Notes under the pieces: generated by a model
The model's input: only the letters and a program-made list of their open reading frames with translations
Told to the model about the DNA's origin: nothing
Database searches by the model: none
Program-made: the position numbers and the translations under genes
Assembly (NCBI RefSeq): GCF_006438825.1
Contig: NZ_RCZP01000035.1
Location: forward strand, 1-54,523
Direction: 5' to 3'
DNA length: 54,523 bases
Source: Muricoccus nepalensis
Lineage (GTDB): Bacteria; Pseudomonadota; Alphaproteobacteria; Acetobacterales; Acetobacteraceae
Part shown: positions 16,706-24,592 of the stretch, in pieces
Layout of the letters: the number at the start of each line of letters is the position of its first letter
How positions within the stretch are numbered: the stretch's first letter is position 1

Positions 16706-17425
16706 ATGGGCACGCGATCGGCGTCCCTTCCCGAGAGCCAGCGCCCGACCATCCTCGTGGTCGAGGACGAGGCGCCGCTCCTCACCTTGCTGCGCTACAA
16801 CCTCGAGAAGCAGGGCTTCCGGGTGGAGGAGGCGACGGACGGGCCGGAGGCCCTCATCCGGGTGGCCGAGGCGAAGCCCGACCTCCTGCTGCTCGACTGG
16901 ATGCTGCCGGCCATGTCCGGCCTCGAGGTCTGCCGCCAGCTCCGCCGCCGCCCCGAGACCCGCGACCTGCCGATCATCATGGTCACCGCCCGGACCGAAG
17001 AGGCCGACGCCGTCCGGGCGCTCGACACCGGCGCCGACGACCACATCGGCAAGCCCTTCACCATCGAGGCCCTCCTCGCCCGCATCCGGGCCGTCATGCG
17101 CCGCGCCGCCGGCCCGGCCAGCAAGGGCGCCCTCGCCTGGCAGGACATCGCCATGGACCAGGACGCCCACCGCGTGACCCGGGGCGGCCGGAGCCTCCAT
17201 CTCGGCCCCACCGAGTACCGCCTGCTGGAATTCTTCCTCCAGCACCCCGGCCGCGTCTTCTCCCGCGAGCAGCTCCTCGACGCCGTCTGGGGGCGGGACA
17301 TCCACGTCGAGCTCCGCACCGTCGACGTCCATATCCGCCGCCTCCGCAAGGCCGTGAACGGGGAGGGGGACGCCGACGTCATCCGCACCGTCCGCAGCGC
17401 CGGCTACGCGCTGGACGTGGAGTAG
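16706..17425 (+). CDS. phoB: PhoB, phosphate response regulator
   Basis: 239 aa. The receiver domain has VVEDEAPLLTLLRYNLEKQG, acceptor Asp in LLLLDWMLPAMSGLEV, and the Thr and Lys of MVTAR and GKPF. The C-terminal winged helix (about 135-237) has LGPTEYRLLEFFLQHPGRVF and VDVHIRRLRKAVN. It is the predicted ligand of the Pho box before pstS. phoR, its usual partner kinase, is not in the window. Confidence 0.95.
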   Translation: MGTRSASLPESQRPTILVVEDEAPLLTLLRYNLEKQGFRVEEATDGPEALIRVAEAKPDLLLLDWMLPAMSGLEVCRQLRRRPETRDLPIIMVTARTEEADAVRALDTGADDHIGKPFTIEALLARIRAVMRRAAGPASKGALAWQDIAMDQDAHRVTRGGRSLHLGPTEYRLLEFFLQHPGRVFSREQLLDAVWGRDIHVELRTVDVHIRRLRKAVNGEGDADVIRTVRSAGYALDVE

Positions 17426-17517
17426 CGCCCGCCGCGCCGGGGAAAAGGGCGGGGGAAGGGCTGGGGGCAAGGCCGCGCCGCCCCCGGGTGGAGGGACGCG
17501 TTCCCCTGCCGCGACCA

Positions 17518-17557
17518 TTGCATTTTCGACACGCCCACACCCCACCGGTTGCATTTT
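17518..17557 (+). promoter_or_regulatory. AT-rich control region with two TTGCATTTT repeats before the FabA-like gene
   Basis: TTGCATTTT occurs at 17518-17526 and again at 17549-17557, 31 bases apart (about three helical turns), in an otherwise GC-rich genome. Downstream lie TTGAAAAG and TAGTATG (17595-17601), a plausible -10. The spacing suggests a regulator binding on one face of the DNA. Confidence 0.4.
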
Positions 17558-17630
17558 TTGAAAAGTGAATCCCTTTGCTCGCGAATCTGTGATCTAGTAT
17601 GTGCAGATTTCATCCGAGGGCAGCTTCACG

Positions 17631-18176
17631 ATGTCCGGCCGTTCCCCCCTCCTCGCCTGGCGCATGCCGGTCGCGGTGCACGCCAACGACAATGCCGGCA
17701 CGACCGCGATCCTGTCGGCGGACGGGCGGCTTACCATCTCCTGCGCCGTCGCGCCCGAGCCCCTGTGGGAGGGACCCGGCGCCGTCATCGCCATGGGGGT
17801 GCGGGACGGGCGCCACGGCCTCGGCCTGGTCCGGGCCGCGGGGGGCGACCCGCAGGAGGTCGACTCCGCCCTCGACCCCTCGGTCCTCCGACGTCTGCTC
17901 ATCCACTACGGCCTCTGGCTCGGCTTCGACGGCGAGGCCGAGACGGTGGCGGCCGGCGAGCTGCGCCGCCTGCCCGTGCCCGTCGGCCGCCCCGGCCGGG
18001 TGGAGTATCGCCTCGACCTCCGCCGCATCGGCCGCCGCGCCCAGGCCCTGACCGCCGACGGCACCATCCTCCTCGACGGCCGCCCGGCCGCGACGGTGGA
18101 GGGCCTCTCGATCGCCTTCCGCTCGCCCCAGAGCCAGGCCCGCCGCGCCGCCCGCCCCGCCCTCTCCCCGGCCTGA
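17631..18176 (+). CDS. FabA-like hotdog protein lacking the catalytic histidine
   Basis: 181 aa from ATG at 17631, with CGAGGG ten bases upstream; an earlier in-frame GTG at 17601 overlaps the probable -10. From about residue 80 the sequence follows E. coli FabA, as I recall it: LDPSVLRRLLIHYGLWLG against its LDAMWQLVGFYLGWLG, and VEYRLDLRRIGRR with ADGTILLDGRPA against its VTYRIHFKRIVNRR with ADGEVLVDGR. FabA makes or isomerises unsaturated acyl-ACP using a His and an Asp. Here the Asp-equivalent is present (near 82), but the CHF-x2-DPVMPG segment with the His is replaced by an unrelated stretch. It may be a non-catalytic or altered hotdog protein. It stands alone behind an AT-rich promoter region. 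Confidence 0.6.
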   Translation: MSGRSPLLAWRMPVAVHANDNAGTTAILSADGRLTISCAVAPEPLWEGPGAVIAMGVRDGRHGLGLVRAAGGDPQEVDSALDPSVLRRLLIHYGLWLGFDGEAETVAAGELRRLPVPVGRPGRVEYRLDLRRIGRRAQALTADGTILLDGRPAATVEGLSIAFRSPQSQARRAARPALSPA

Positions 18177-18225
18177 ACCCGCCCGCCGCGGCCCGTTCCG
18201 CCCCCGGCTTCCCCGCCCCCCGCGA

Positions 18226-18254
18226 TTGCCCTCCCGGCCCGGCGCGGCGATGCT
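18226..18254 (+). promoter_or_regulatory. Sigma-70-like promoter candidate for the RraA-like gene
   Basis: TTGCCC (18226-18231), 17-base spacer, GATGCT (18249-18254), 51 bases before the RraA-like start. It follows the same form as the elements at 29786 and 32070. Confidence 0.45.
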
Positions 18255-18305
18255 GCGCCCCCCAAGGGCCGCCCGAGGCGCCCCGGGGAGGAACCGGAGA
18301 CGCCG

Positions 18306-19013
18306 ATGCCCGAATACCCCTTCACCGCCGCCGACCTCGAGGCGCTGCGGGCCTGGGACACGCCCACCATCTGCAACGCGCTCGAGATGGTGGCCCCCCA
18401 CCGGCGCGGCCACGGCTTCACCCTTCGCATGCTCGTCCCCGCCTCCACCAGCCTGCCGCCGATCTGCGGCCTGGCCCGCACGGGCACCATCCGCGCCGCC
18501 GCCCCCTCCGGCCGCGCCGCCGAGGTGGACCGCGCCGCCCGCATCGGCTGGTACGAGTACGTGGCCGAGGCCGCCATGCCGAGCGTGGTGGTCCTGCAGG
18601 ACCTCGACGACACCCCCGGCACCGGCGCCTTCTGGGGGGAGGTGAACACCAACATCCACAAGGCCATCGGCGCCCAGGGCTGCGTCACCAACGGCTCCAT
18701 CCGCGACCTCGACATGATCGCCCAGGGCTTCCAGCTCATCGCGGGGTCGGTGAACCCCTCCCACGCCTACGTCCACATCGTGCAGTACGGCCAGGAGGTG
18801 ACGGTCCACGGCATGGCCTGCCACCACGACGCGGTGGTCCACGCCGACCGCCACGGCGCCGTGGTCATCCCGCACGACGCCGTCACGAAGATCCCGGCCG
18901 CCATCGAGCTTCTCTCGCGGCGCGAGCGGGTGATCCTCGACCTCTGCGCCTCCCGCGACTTCACCGTCGCCGCCCTGCGCGACGCCCTCTCCCGCGCGGA
19001 CGAGATCCATTGA
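18306..19013 (+). CDS. RraA-family protein (aldolase/demethylmenaquinone methyltransferase-like fold)
   Basis: 235 aa. The RraA fold is visible in DTPTICNALEMVAPHRRGHG, the HKAIGAQGCVTNGSIRDLDM loop with the Arg-x-x-Asp metal/substrate pair, and VHGMACHHDAVVHADRHGAV. Family members include oxaloacetate and hydroxy-oxoacid aldolases and non-enzymatic RNase regulators, so the reaction cannot be fixed. A second RraA-fold gene in this window (46920) is a better candidate for a true aldolase. It heads a set with the methyltransferase and thioesterase through start/stop overlaps. Confidence 0.82.
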   Translation: MPEYPFTAADLEALRAWDTPTICNALEMVAPHRRGHGFTLRMLVPASTSLPPICGLARTGTIRAAAPSGRAAEVDRAARIGWYEYVAEAAMPSVVVLQDLDDTPGTGAFWGEVNTNIHKAIGAQGCVTNGSIRDLDMIAQGFQLIAGSVNPSHAYVHIVQYGQEVTVHGMACHHDAVVHADRHGAVVIPHDAVTKIPAAIELLSRRERVILDLCASRDFTVAALRDALSRADEIH

Positions 19014-19702
19014 GCGAGGCCGCCCCCCGGGCCGCCCCCGCCCTGACCCCCGCCGCGGCCGAGGTGATGGCGGCCATCCACGGCACGGACGTCTACGCCG
19101 GCTTCCAGCCCTCCCGCGCCCTCGACCTCCAGGGCTGGAACGGCGTCCACCCCGCCCTCGCCCGGGTGGTGGCGGAGGCGACGCCGCGCATCGCGCTCGA
19201 CATCGGCGTCTGGAAGGGCCAGTCCACCGCCTTCCTCGCGGAGGCGATGCGCAAGGCGCGGCCGGACTCCGCCCTCATCTCGATCGACACCTTCCTCGGC
19301 AGCCACGAGCACTGGAACCGCGACCGGCCGGACCGGATCATGGACAGCATCGGCCTCGTCCACGGCTGGCCCTCGCTCTACTGGCAGTTCCTCTCGAACA
19401 TGGTCCACAGCGGCCACGCCGAGCGCGTGGTGCCGCTGGCCCAGACGAGCGACAACGCCGCCGTCATCCTCGGCCGCCTCCGGATCCGCCCGGACCTCGT
19501 GCACATCGACGCGGCCCACGAGTACGACCCCGTGCGGCGCGACATCGAGAACTACTGGGCCCTCCTCCGCCCCGGCGGCATCCTCATCGGCGACGACTAC
19601 CCCTGGCCCGGCGTGAAGCAGGCCGCCGACGAGTTCGCGGGCAAGCACGGGCTGGAGATGGTCGTCGAGAACCCGAAATGGATCATCCGCAAGCCGGCGT
19701 GA
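19010..19702 (+). CDS. Class I SAM-dependent methyltransferase (Methyltransf_24-like)
   Basis: 230 aa if started at TTG 19010, which overlaps the preceding TGA (TTGA). An in-frame ATG at 19067 would give 211 aa but drops coding-like sequence. Motif I is ALDIGVWKGQSTAFLAEAM (about 63-80). The acidic pair at the end of strand 4 is in VHIDAAHEYDPVRRDIENYW, followed by LLRPGGILIGDDYPWPGV. The family includes O-methyltransferases linked to sugar or small-molecule modification; the acceptor is unknown. Confidence 0.82.
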   Translation: MSEAAPRAAPALTPAAAEVMAAIHGTDVYAGFQPSRALDLQGWNGVHPALARVVAEATPRIALDIGVWKGQSTAFLAEAMRKARPDSALISIDTFLGSHEHWNRDRPDRIMDSIGLVHGWPSLYWQFLSNMVHSGHAERVVPLAQTSDNAAVILGRLRIRPDLVHIDAAHEYDPVRRDIENYWALLRPGGILIGDDYPWPGVKQAADEFAGKHGLEMVVENPKWIIRKPA

Positions 19703-20154
19703 CGCGCCCCGTGACCGATCGTCCGGTCCTGGCGCGGGTCCGCCCGGAATGGGTGGACCACTACGGCCACATGAACCTCGCCTTCTACGTCGCCGTCTTC
19801 GACCTGGCGACCGACGCGCTCTGGCCCGCGCTCCGCCTCGGCGAGCCCTTCCGCGCGAAGGGCCTCGGCACCTTCGCCGCCGAGAACTGGGTCGCCTACG
19901 CGCGCGAGGTCCGCCTGGACGACCCTCTCTCGGCGACGAGCGAGGTCCTCGCCCATGACGAGAAGCGCCTCCTCGTCCGCCACCGCCTCTTCCACGCCGA
20001 GGCTGGCTTCGAGAGCGCGCGCTGCGAGCTCCTCTTCCTCTGCGTGGACCTCGCCCTCCGCCGCGTCCGCCCCTGGCCCGCCGAGAACCGCGCCGCCTTC
20101 GCGGCCTCGCCTCCCGGGCCCCCGCCCGAGCGCCTGGCGCTGCGACGCGCCTGA
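19699..20154 (+). CDS. Hotdog-fold thioesterase
   Basis: 151 aa from GTG 19699 in a GTGA overlap with the methyltransferase stop; an upstream in-frame ATG at 19678 lies inside that gene. The motif VRPEWVDHYGHMNLAFYVAV near the N-terminus is typical of 4-hydroxybenzoyl-CoA-type thioesterases, with the Asp and the HMN loop near the acyl-CoA thioester. The C-terminal part includes RCELLFLCVDLALRR. It probably hydrolyses an acyl-CoA; relatives act in carnitine or betaine metabolism, but nothing here fixes the substrate. Confidence 0.8.
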   Translation: MTRPVTDRPVLARVRPEWVDHYGHMNLAFYVAVFDLATDALWPALRLGEPFRAKGLGTFAAENWVAYAREVRLDDPLSATSEVLAHDEKRLLVRHRLFHAEAGFESARCELLFLCVDLALRRVRPWPAENRAAFAASPPGPPPERLALRRA

Positions 20155-20276
20155 GGCGCCGGCCCGGAAGGCACCGGCCCGGCGATCCCCGCCCAAAGCG
20201 GCGGCACCCTGCGCCCCCCGGCGGCAGCCGCCGTCCGGAGGGCGCGGCGCCCCCGTCCCGGTATCCAATATCCGGG

Positions 20277-20305
20277 TTGACGCCCCCGGGTAGGGGGGGG
20301 AACCT
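20277..20305 (+). promoter_or_regulatory. Promoter candidate for the aldolase-amidohydrolase-ABC operon
   Basis: TTGACG (20277-20282), 17-base spacer and GAACCT (20300-20305), 25 bases before the aldolase start. The -35 is near perfect; the -10 keeps only A2 and T6. The 175-base gap after the thioesterase also has GC hairpins (20155-20260) and the repeat TATCCAATATCC (20262-20273), with no other gene. Confidence 0.4.
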
Positions 20306-20329
20306 CCCGGCCCGCACGGAGGACCCCCG

Positions 20330-21112
20330 ATGAACGTTGCGATCCGCGCCGAGAGCGAGGCGCCCGCCGGCATGCCGCCCGAGGAATGGGCGATCCGCTG
20401 CGACCTCGCCGCCCTCTACCGCCTGGTGGCCCACCACCGGATGACGGACCTCATCTACACCCACATCTCCGCCCGCATCCCCGGCCCGGACCACCACTTC
20501 CTCATCAACCGCTACGGCGTGCTCTTCCACGAGATGCGCGCGAGCGACCTCGTGAAGATCGACCTCGACGGCAACGTGCTGGAGGACGAGCCGCAGTCGC
20601 GCCGCGTGAACGCCGCCGGCTTCACCATCCACTCCGCGATCCACCGGGCGCGGGAGGACCTCACCTGCGTGGTGCACACCCACACCGCGGCCGGCATCGC
20701 CGTCTCCTGCCAGAAGCACGGCCTGCTGCCGATCAGCCAGCACGCGCTGAAGTTCTACGGCGGGATCTCGACGCACGGCTACGAAGGGGTGGCGCTGGAT
20801 CTCGACGAGCGCGACCGCCTCGTCGCCGACCTCGGCCCGACCAACAAGGCGATGATCCTGCTCAACCACGGCCTGCTCGTCGGCGGCCGCACCATCCCCG
20901 AGGCCTGGAACGGGATCTACTACCTCGAGCGCGCCTGCCAGGCCCAGATCGCGGCCCTCTCGGGCGGCGCCGAGCTCGTCTTCCCGCCCGAGGAGGTGCG
21001 CCTGAAGACCGCCGCCCAGTTCAACGGCCCGCACACCCTGACCCACGCGCAGTTCGCCTGGGAATCCGCCCTTCCCCTCATCGAGGGCCAGGGCCGGGAC
21101 TGGCGCTCTTGA
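20330..21112 (+). CDS. Class II aldolase/adducin-family protein
   Basis: 260 aa, with GGAGGACCC upstream. The family core is visible in DLAALYRLVAHHRMTDLIYT, then HISARIPGPDHHFLINRYG and the zinc-site motif CVVHTHTAAGIAVS (about 109-122), with a third His in LNHGLLVGG. Class II aldolases cleave phosphorylated sugars; this subgroup (as in many catabolic operons) is often of unknown substrate or acts as a decarboxylase/epimerase. It heads an operon with an amidohydrolase and an oligopeptide-type transporter and overlaps the next gene by TTGA. Confidence 0.85.
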   Translation: MNVAIRAESEAPAGMPPEEWAIRCDLAALYRLVAHHRMTDLIYTHISARIPGPDHHFLINRYGVLFHEMRASDLVKIDLDGNVLEDEPQSRRVNAAGFTIHSAIHRAREDLTCVVHTHTAAGIAVSCQKHGLLPISQHALKFYGGISTHGYEGVALDLDERDRLVADLGPTNKAMILLNHGLLVGGRTIPEAWNGIYYLERACQAQIAALSGGAELVFPPEEVRLKTAAQFNGPHTLTHAQFAWESALPLIEGQGRDWRS

Positions 21113-22749
21113 GCACCGACCTCCTCCTCCACGGCGGCCGCGTCTTCCGCGGCCTCGCCGGCGGCTTCGCGGAGGCCCTGCTGGTCCGCGACGGCCGCGT
21201 CGCCGCCGTCGGCACGGCGGAGGAGGTGGAGGCCGCCGCCCCGCCCGGCACGCGGCGCCTCGACCTCGAGGGCCGGGTCGCCATCCCGGCCTTCAACGAG
21301 GCCCACATGCACCTGCTGCCCTACGGCCTCGGCCTCAGCCAGGTGAACCTCCGGGCGGAACAGGTCCGCACCCTCGACGAGGTCCTGCGCCGCATCGGCG
21401 AGGCCGTGAAGGGCGCCCCCAAGGGCGCCTGGATCCTCGGCCGCGGCTACGACCACGGCGCGCTCGACATCGGCCGCCACCCGACGGCCACCGAGCTCGA
21501 CCGCGTCTCCCCCGACAACCCCGTCTACATCGTCCGCACCTGCGGCCACATGGGCGTCGCCAACACCGCCGCCATGAAGGCGGCCGGCGTCGGCCACAAC
21601 ACGCCCGACCCCGAGGGCGGCGCCATCGAGCGCAAGGGCGGCGCGCTGACCGGCCTCTTCCTCGAGCGCGCCAAGCGCCTCGTCATCGACGCCATCCCGC
21701 TTCCCTCCGAGGACCACATGGTCGCGGCCATCGAGGCCGCCGGCCACGACCTCGCCTCCCGCGGCTTCGCGACCGCCTCCGACATGAACGTCGGCATGAC
21801 CGCCGGCCTGCACGAGATCGCCGCCTACCGCCGCGCCCTCGCCGAGGACCGCCTGATCCAGCGCATGTGGCAGGTGCTCGCCGGCAACCCCGAGGGCATC
21901 GCGGAGAGCGCCTGGAACGAGGGCCTGCGCCCCGACCACACCGACGACCGGCTCGCCTGGGGCGCGGTGAAGGTCTTCGGCGACGGCTCGGCCGGCGGCC
22001 TGACCGCCGCCTTCTTCGACCCCTACCTCGAGAGCGCGGGCGGTGGGACGGGCATGTTCATGTTCCCCGACGAGACGATGCACCGCCTCCTCGCCCTCTA
22101 TCACCGCCAGGGCTGGCAGCTCGACATCCACGCCATCGGCGACGCCGCGATCGAGCAGGTGCTGGTCGGCATGGAGAGGGCCGGGGAGGGCGACGCCCCC
22201 CTCGCCGGGCGCCGCCACCGCATCGAGCACTGCGGCTTCCTCAACGCGGGCCAGCGCGCCCGTATGAAGGCCCACGGCATCATCCCGGTGCCCCAGCCGG
22301 TCTTCCTATACGAGTTCGGCGACCTCTACGTGAGGAACCTCGGCCCGGAGCGGAGCGAGAACGCCTACCCCATGCGCACCTGGCTGGAGGAGGGCCACCA
22401 CCCTGCCGCCTCCTCCGACAGCCCGGTCTGCACGGTCGACCCCTTCATCAACCTCTTCACCATGCTCACCCGCAAGACGAACCGCGGCACCGTCCTCGGC
22501 GCCGCCGAGGCGCTGACCGCCGAGCAGGCCGTGCACTGCTACACCTGGTGCGGCGCCCACTCGCAGTTCGCCGAGACCCGCCGCGGCACGCTGGAGCCGG
22601 GCATGCTCGCCGACATCGCCGTGCTCTCGCGCGACATCTTCGCGATCGACCCCGAGGAGGTCCTCACCACCGAGGCCGACCTCACGCTCCGCGGCGGGGT
22701 GCCGATCTTCGACCGCCACGGGGCGCTTCGCTCCCTGGCCATGGCCTGA
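21109..22749 (+). CDS. YtcJ-like amidohydrolase
   Basis: 546 aa from TTG at 21109, overlapping the aldolase stop (TTGA). The amidohydrolase_3 pattern is complete: AFNEAHMHLLPYG (HxH metal site, about 61-73), GHMGVANTAAM, QLDIHAIGDAAIEQVLVGME, RRHRIEHCGFL and the late Asp in SSDSPV, then TRRGTLEPGMLADIAVL. No signal peptide, so it is cytoplasmic. Members cleave C-N bonds in cyclic or N-acyl compounds; the substrate is unknown. It is followed after three bases by the DppB-type permease. Confidence 0.87.
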   Translation: MSTDLLLHGGRVFRGLAGGFAEALLVRDGRVAAVGTAEEVEAAAPPGTRRLDLEGRVAIPAFNEAHMHLLPYGLGLSQVNLRAEQVRTLDEVLRRIGEAVKGAPKGAWILGRGYDHGALDIGRHPTATELDRVSPDNPVYIVRTCGHMGVANTAAMKAAGVGHNTPDPEGGAIERKGGALTGLFLERAKRLVIDAIPLPSEDHMVAAIEAAGHDLASRGFATASDMNVGMTAGLHEIAAYRRALAEDRLIQRMWQVLAGNPEGIAESAWNEGLRPDHTDDRLAWGAVKVFGDGSAGGLTAAFFDPYLESAGGGTGMFMFPDETMHRLLALYHRQGWQLDIHAIGDAAIEQVLVGMERAGEGDAPLAGRRHRIEHCGFLNAGQRARMKAHGIIPVPQPVFLYEFGDLYVRNLGPERSENAYPMRTWLEEGHHPAASSDSPVCTVDPFINLFTMLTRKTNRGTVLGAAEALTAEQAVHCYTWCGAHSQFAETRRGTLEPGMLADIAVLSRDIFAIDPEEVLTTEADLTLRGGVPIFDRHGALRSLAMA

Positions 22750-22752
22750 CGC

Positions 22753-23694
22753 ATGGGGCGCCACGCCGTCCAGCGGCTGCTGATGGCCATCCCCTTGCTC
22801 TTCGGGGTGATGCTGGTGGGCTTCCTGCTCATGCAGGTCGTGCCCAACGACCCCGCCCTCGTCCGCGCCGGCCCCTCGGCCACGCCCGACGTGGTCGCGG
22901 CGCTGCGGGCCGACATGGGCCTCGACAAGCCGCTCTATGTCCAGTTCGGCCTCTACCTCTGGCGCCTGCTGCACGGCGACCTCGGCGTCTCCATCATCAA
23001 CAACGTCCCGGTCATCCAGGAGCTCGGCAACACCGTGGGCCCGACGCTGGAGCTCATGTTCGCGAGCCTCATCTGGTCCATCCCCATCGGCATCGCGCTC
23101 GGCACGATCGGCGCCTACCGCCGCGGCCGGCTGGTGGACCGCCTCATCACCGCCTTCGCGGTGGCCGGCGGCTCCATCCCCGTCTTCTTCCTCGGCCTCG
23201 TCCTCATCTGGTACGTCGGCTTCCGCCTCCAGCTCCTGCCCTTCACCGGCCGCGGCGGCCCGCTCTGGACCGCGGACGGGCTGACCGCGATCATCCTCCC
23301 GGCGCTCACCCTCGGCGGCACCTTCATCGGTCCCGTGGCGCGCATGACCCGGACCGCGGTGCTCGACGTGCTCGGCGTGGAGCACGTCCGCACCGCCCGC
23401 TCGAAGGGCCTCGGCGAGTTCCGCGTCGTGACCCGCCACGCGCTCCGCAACGCCATGATCCCCGTCGTCACCCTCATCGGCCTGCAGATCGGCTTCCTCC
23501 TCGGCGGCGCGGTGGTGACGGAGACGGTCTTCTCCTGGCCCGGCGTCGGCCGCCTCGCGGTGGGCGCCATCCTCTCCGCCGACTTCCCGATGGCGCAAGG
23601 CACGATCATCGTCCTCTCCCTCGGCTTCATCCTCATCAACCTCGTGGTGGACGTGCTCTACGCCGCCCTCGACCCGCGGATGCGCACGGCATGA
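22753..23694 (+). CDS. DppB-type ABC transporter permease
   Basis: 313 aa. The first helix (LLMAIPLLFGVMLVGFLLMQ) and the DPALVRAGPSATPDVVAALR region with LGLD-type GLDKPLYVQF are characteristic of DppB/OppB. The EAA loop is EHVRTARSKGLGEFRVVTRH. Six membrane segments are visible. It partners the DppC-type permease, whose start overlaps this stop (ATGA). Confidence 0.92.
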   Translation: MGRHAVQRLLMAIPLLFGVMLVGFLLMQVVPNDPALVRAGPSATPDVVAALRADMGLDKPLYVQFGLYLWRLLHGDLGVSIINNVPVIQELGNTVGPTLELMFASLIWSIPIGIALGTIGAYRRGRLVDRLITAFAVAGGSIPVFFLGLVLIWYVGFRLQLLPFTGRGGPLWTADGLTAIILPALTLGGTFIGPVARMTRTAVLDVLGVEHVRTARSKGLGEFRVVTRHALRNAMIPVVTLIGLQIGFLLGGAVVTETVFSWPGVGRLAVGAILSADFPMAQGTIIVLSLGFILINLVVDVLYAALDPRMRTA

Positions 23695-24572
23695 GCGCGA
23701 CGGCCGAACCCCTGGTCCAGCCGGAGGCCGCGCCGCCGCGGCGCCCCGGCACCCTCGCGCGCCTGCTGCGCGAGCCCGCGGCCGCCTTCGCCCTCGTCCT
23801 CGTCCTGCTGGTGATCGGCGCGGCGCTGCTCGCCCCCGTCCTCTCGCCCACCGACCCCTTCGACAACGACCTCTCTCTCGCCATGCAGCCGCCCGGCTCC
23901 CCCGGCCTCCCGCTCGGCGCGGACAGCCAGGGCCGCGACATGGTCACCCGCGTCCTCTACGGGCTGCGGATCACGCTCCTCATGGGCCTCGCCTCCGTCG
24001 CCCTCGGCGGCGGGATCGGCGCGCTGATCGGCTTCGCGGCCGCCTTCTACCGCCGCCTCGACGGGCTGCTGATGCGCCTGATGGACATCATGCTCTCCTT
24101 CCCCGCCATCCTCTTCGGCCTGGCGCTGGCGGCCATCTTCGGCCCGGGCATCCAGGCCGTGGTGCTGGCGCTGTCGGTCGCGACCATCCCGCTGATGGCC
24201 CGCATCGTCCGCGGCTCAGCGCTCGCCGTCATGGGGCTCGACTACATCGAGGCCGCGCGCGCCACGGGCATGTCGGATCAGCGCATCATCCTCCGCCACG
24301 TGGCGCCGAACTGCCTCTCCTCCATCTTCGTCTTCGCGACGCTGCGCTTCGGCCAGGTGATCCTGCTCGGCTCCGCCCTCTCCTTCCTGGGCCTCGGCGC
24401 GCAGCCGCCGATTGCGGAACTCGGCGCCATGGCGAGCGACGGCCGCAATTTCCTGTTCTTCGCGCCGCACATCGCGGTCATCCCCTGCATCGCCATCTTC
24501 GCGGTGGTGCTCGCCTTCAACGTGCTGGGGGACGCGCTGCGCGACGCGCTCGACCCCCGGCTCCGCACCTAG
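23691..24572 (+). CDS. DppC-type ABC transporter permease
   Basis: 293 aa from ATG at 23691 in an ATGA overlap. A cytoplasmic N-terminus precedes AAFALVLVLLVIGAALLAPV, then LGADSQGRDMVTRVLYGLR (the conserved DppC GTDxxGRD-type region) and the EAA loop DYIEAARATGMSDQRIILRH. It is followed after 20 bases by the binding protein gene. Confidence 0.92.
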   Translation: MSATAEPLVQPEAAPPRRPGTLARLLREPAAAFALVLVLLVIGAALLAPVLSPTDPFDNDLSLAMQPPGSPGLPLGADSQGRDMVTRVLYGLRITLLMGLASVALGGGIGALIGFAAAFYRRLDGLLMRLMDIMLSFPAILFGLALAAIFGPGIQAVVLALSVATIPLMARIVRGSALAVMGLDYIEAARATGMSDQRIILRHVAPNCLSSIFVFATLRFGQVILLGSALSFLGLGAQPPIAELGAMASDGRNFLFFAPHIAVIPCIAIFAVVLAFNVLGDALRDALDPRLRT

Positions 24573-24592
24573 CAACAGAGGAGGCACTAGCG

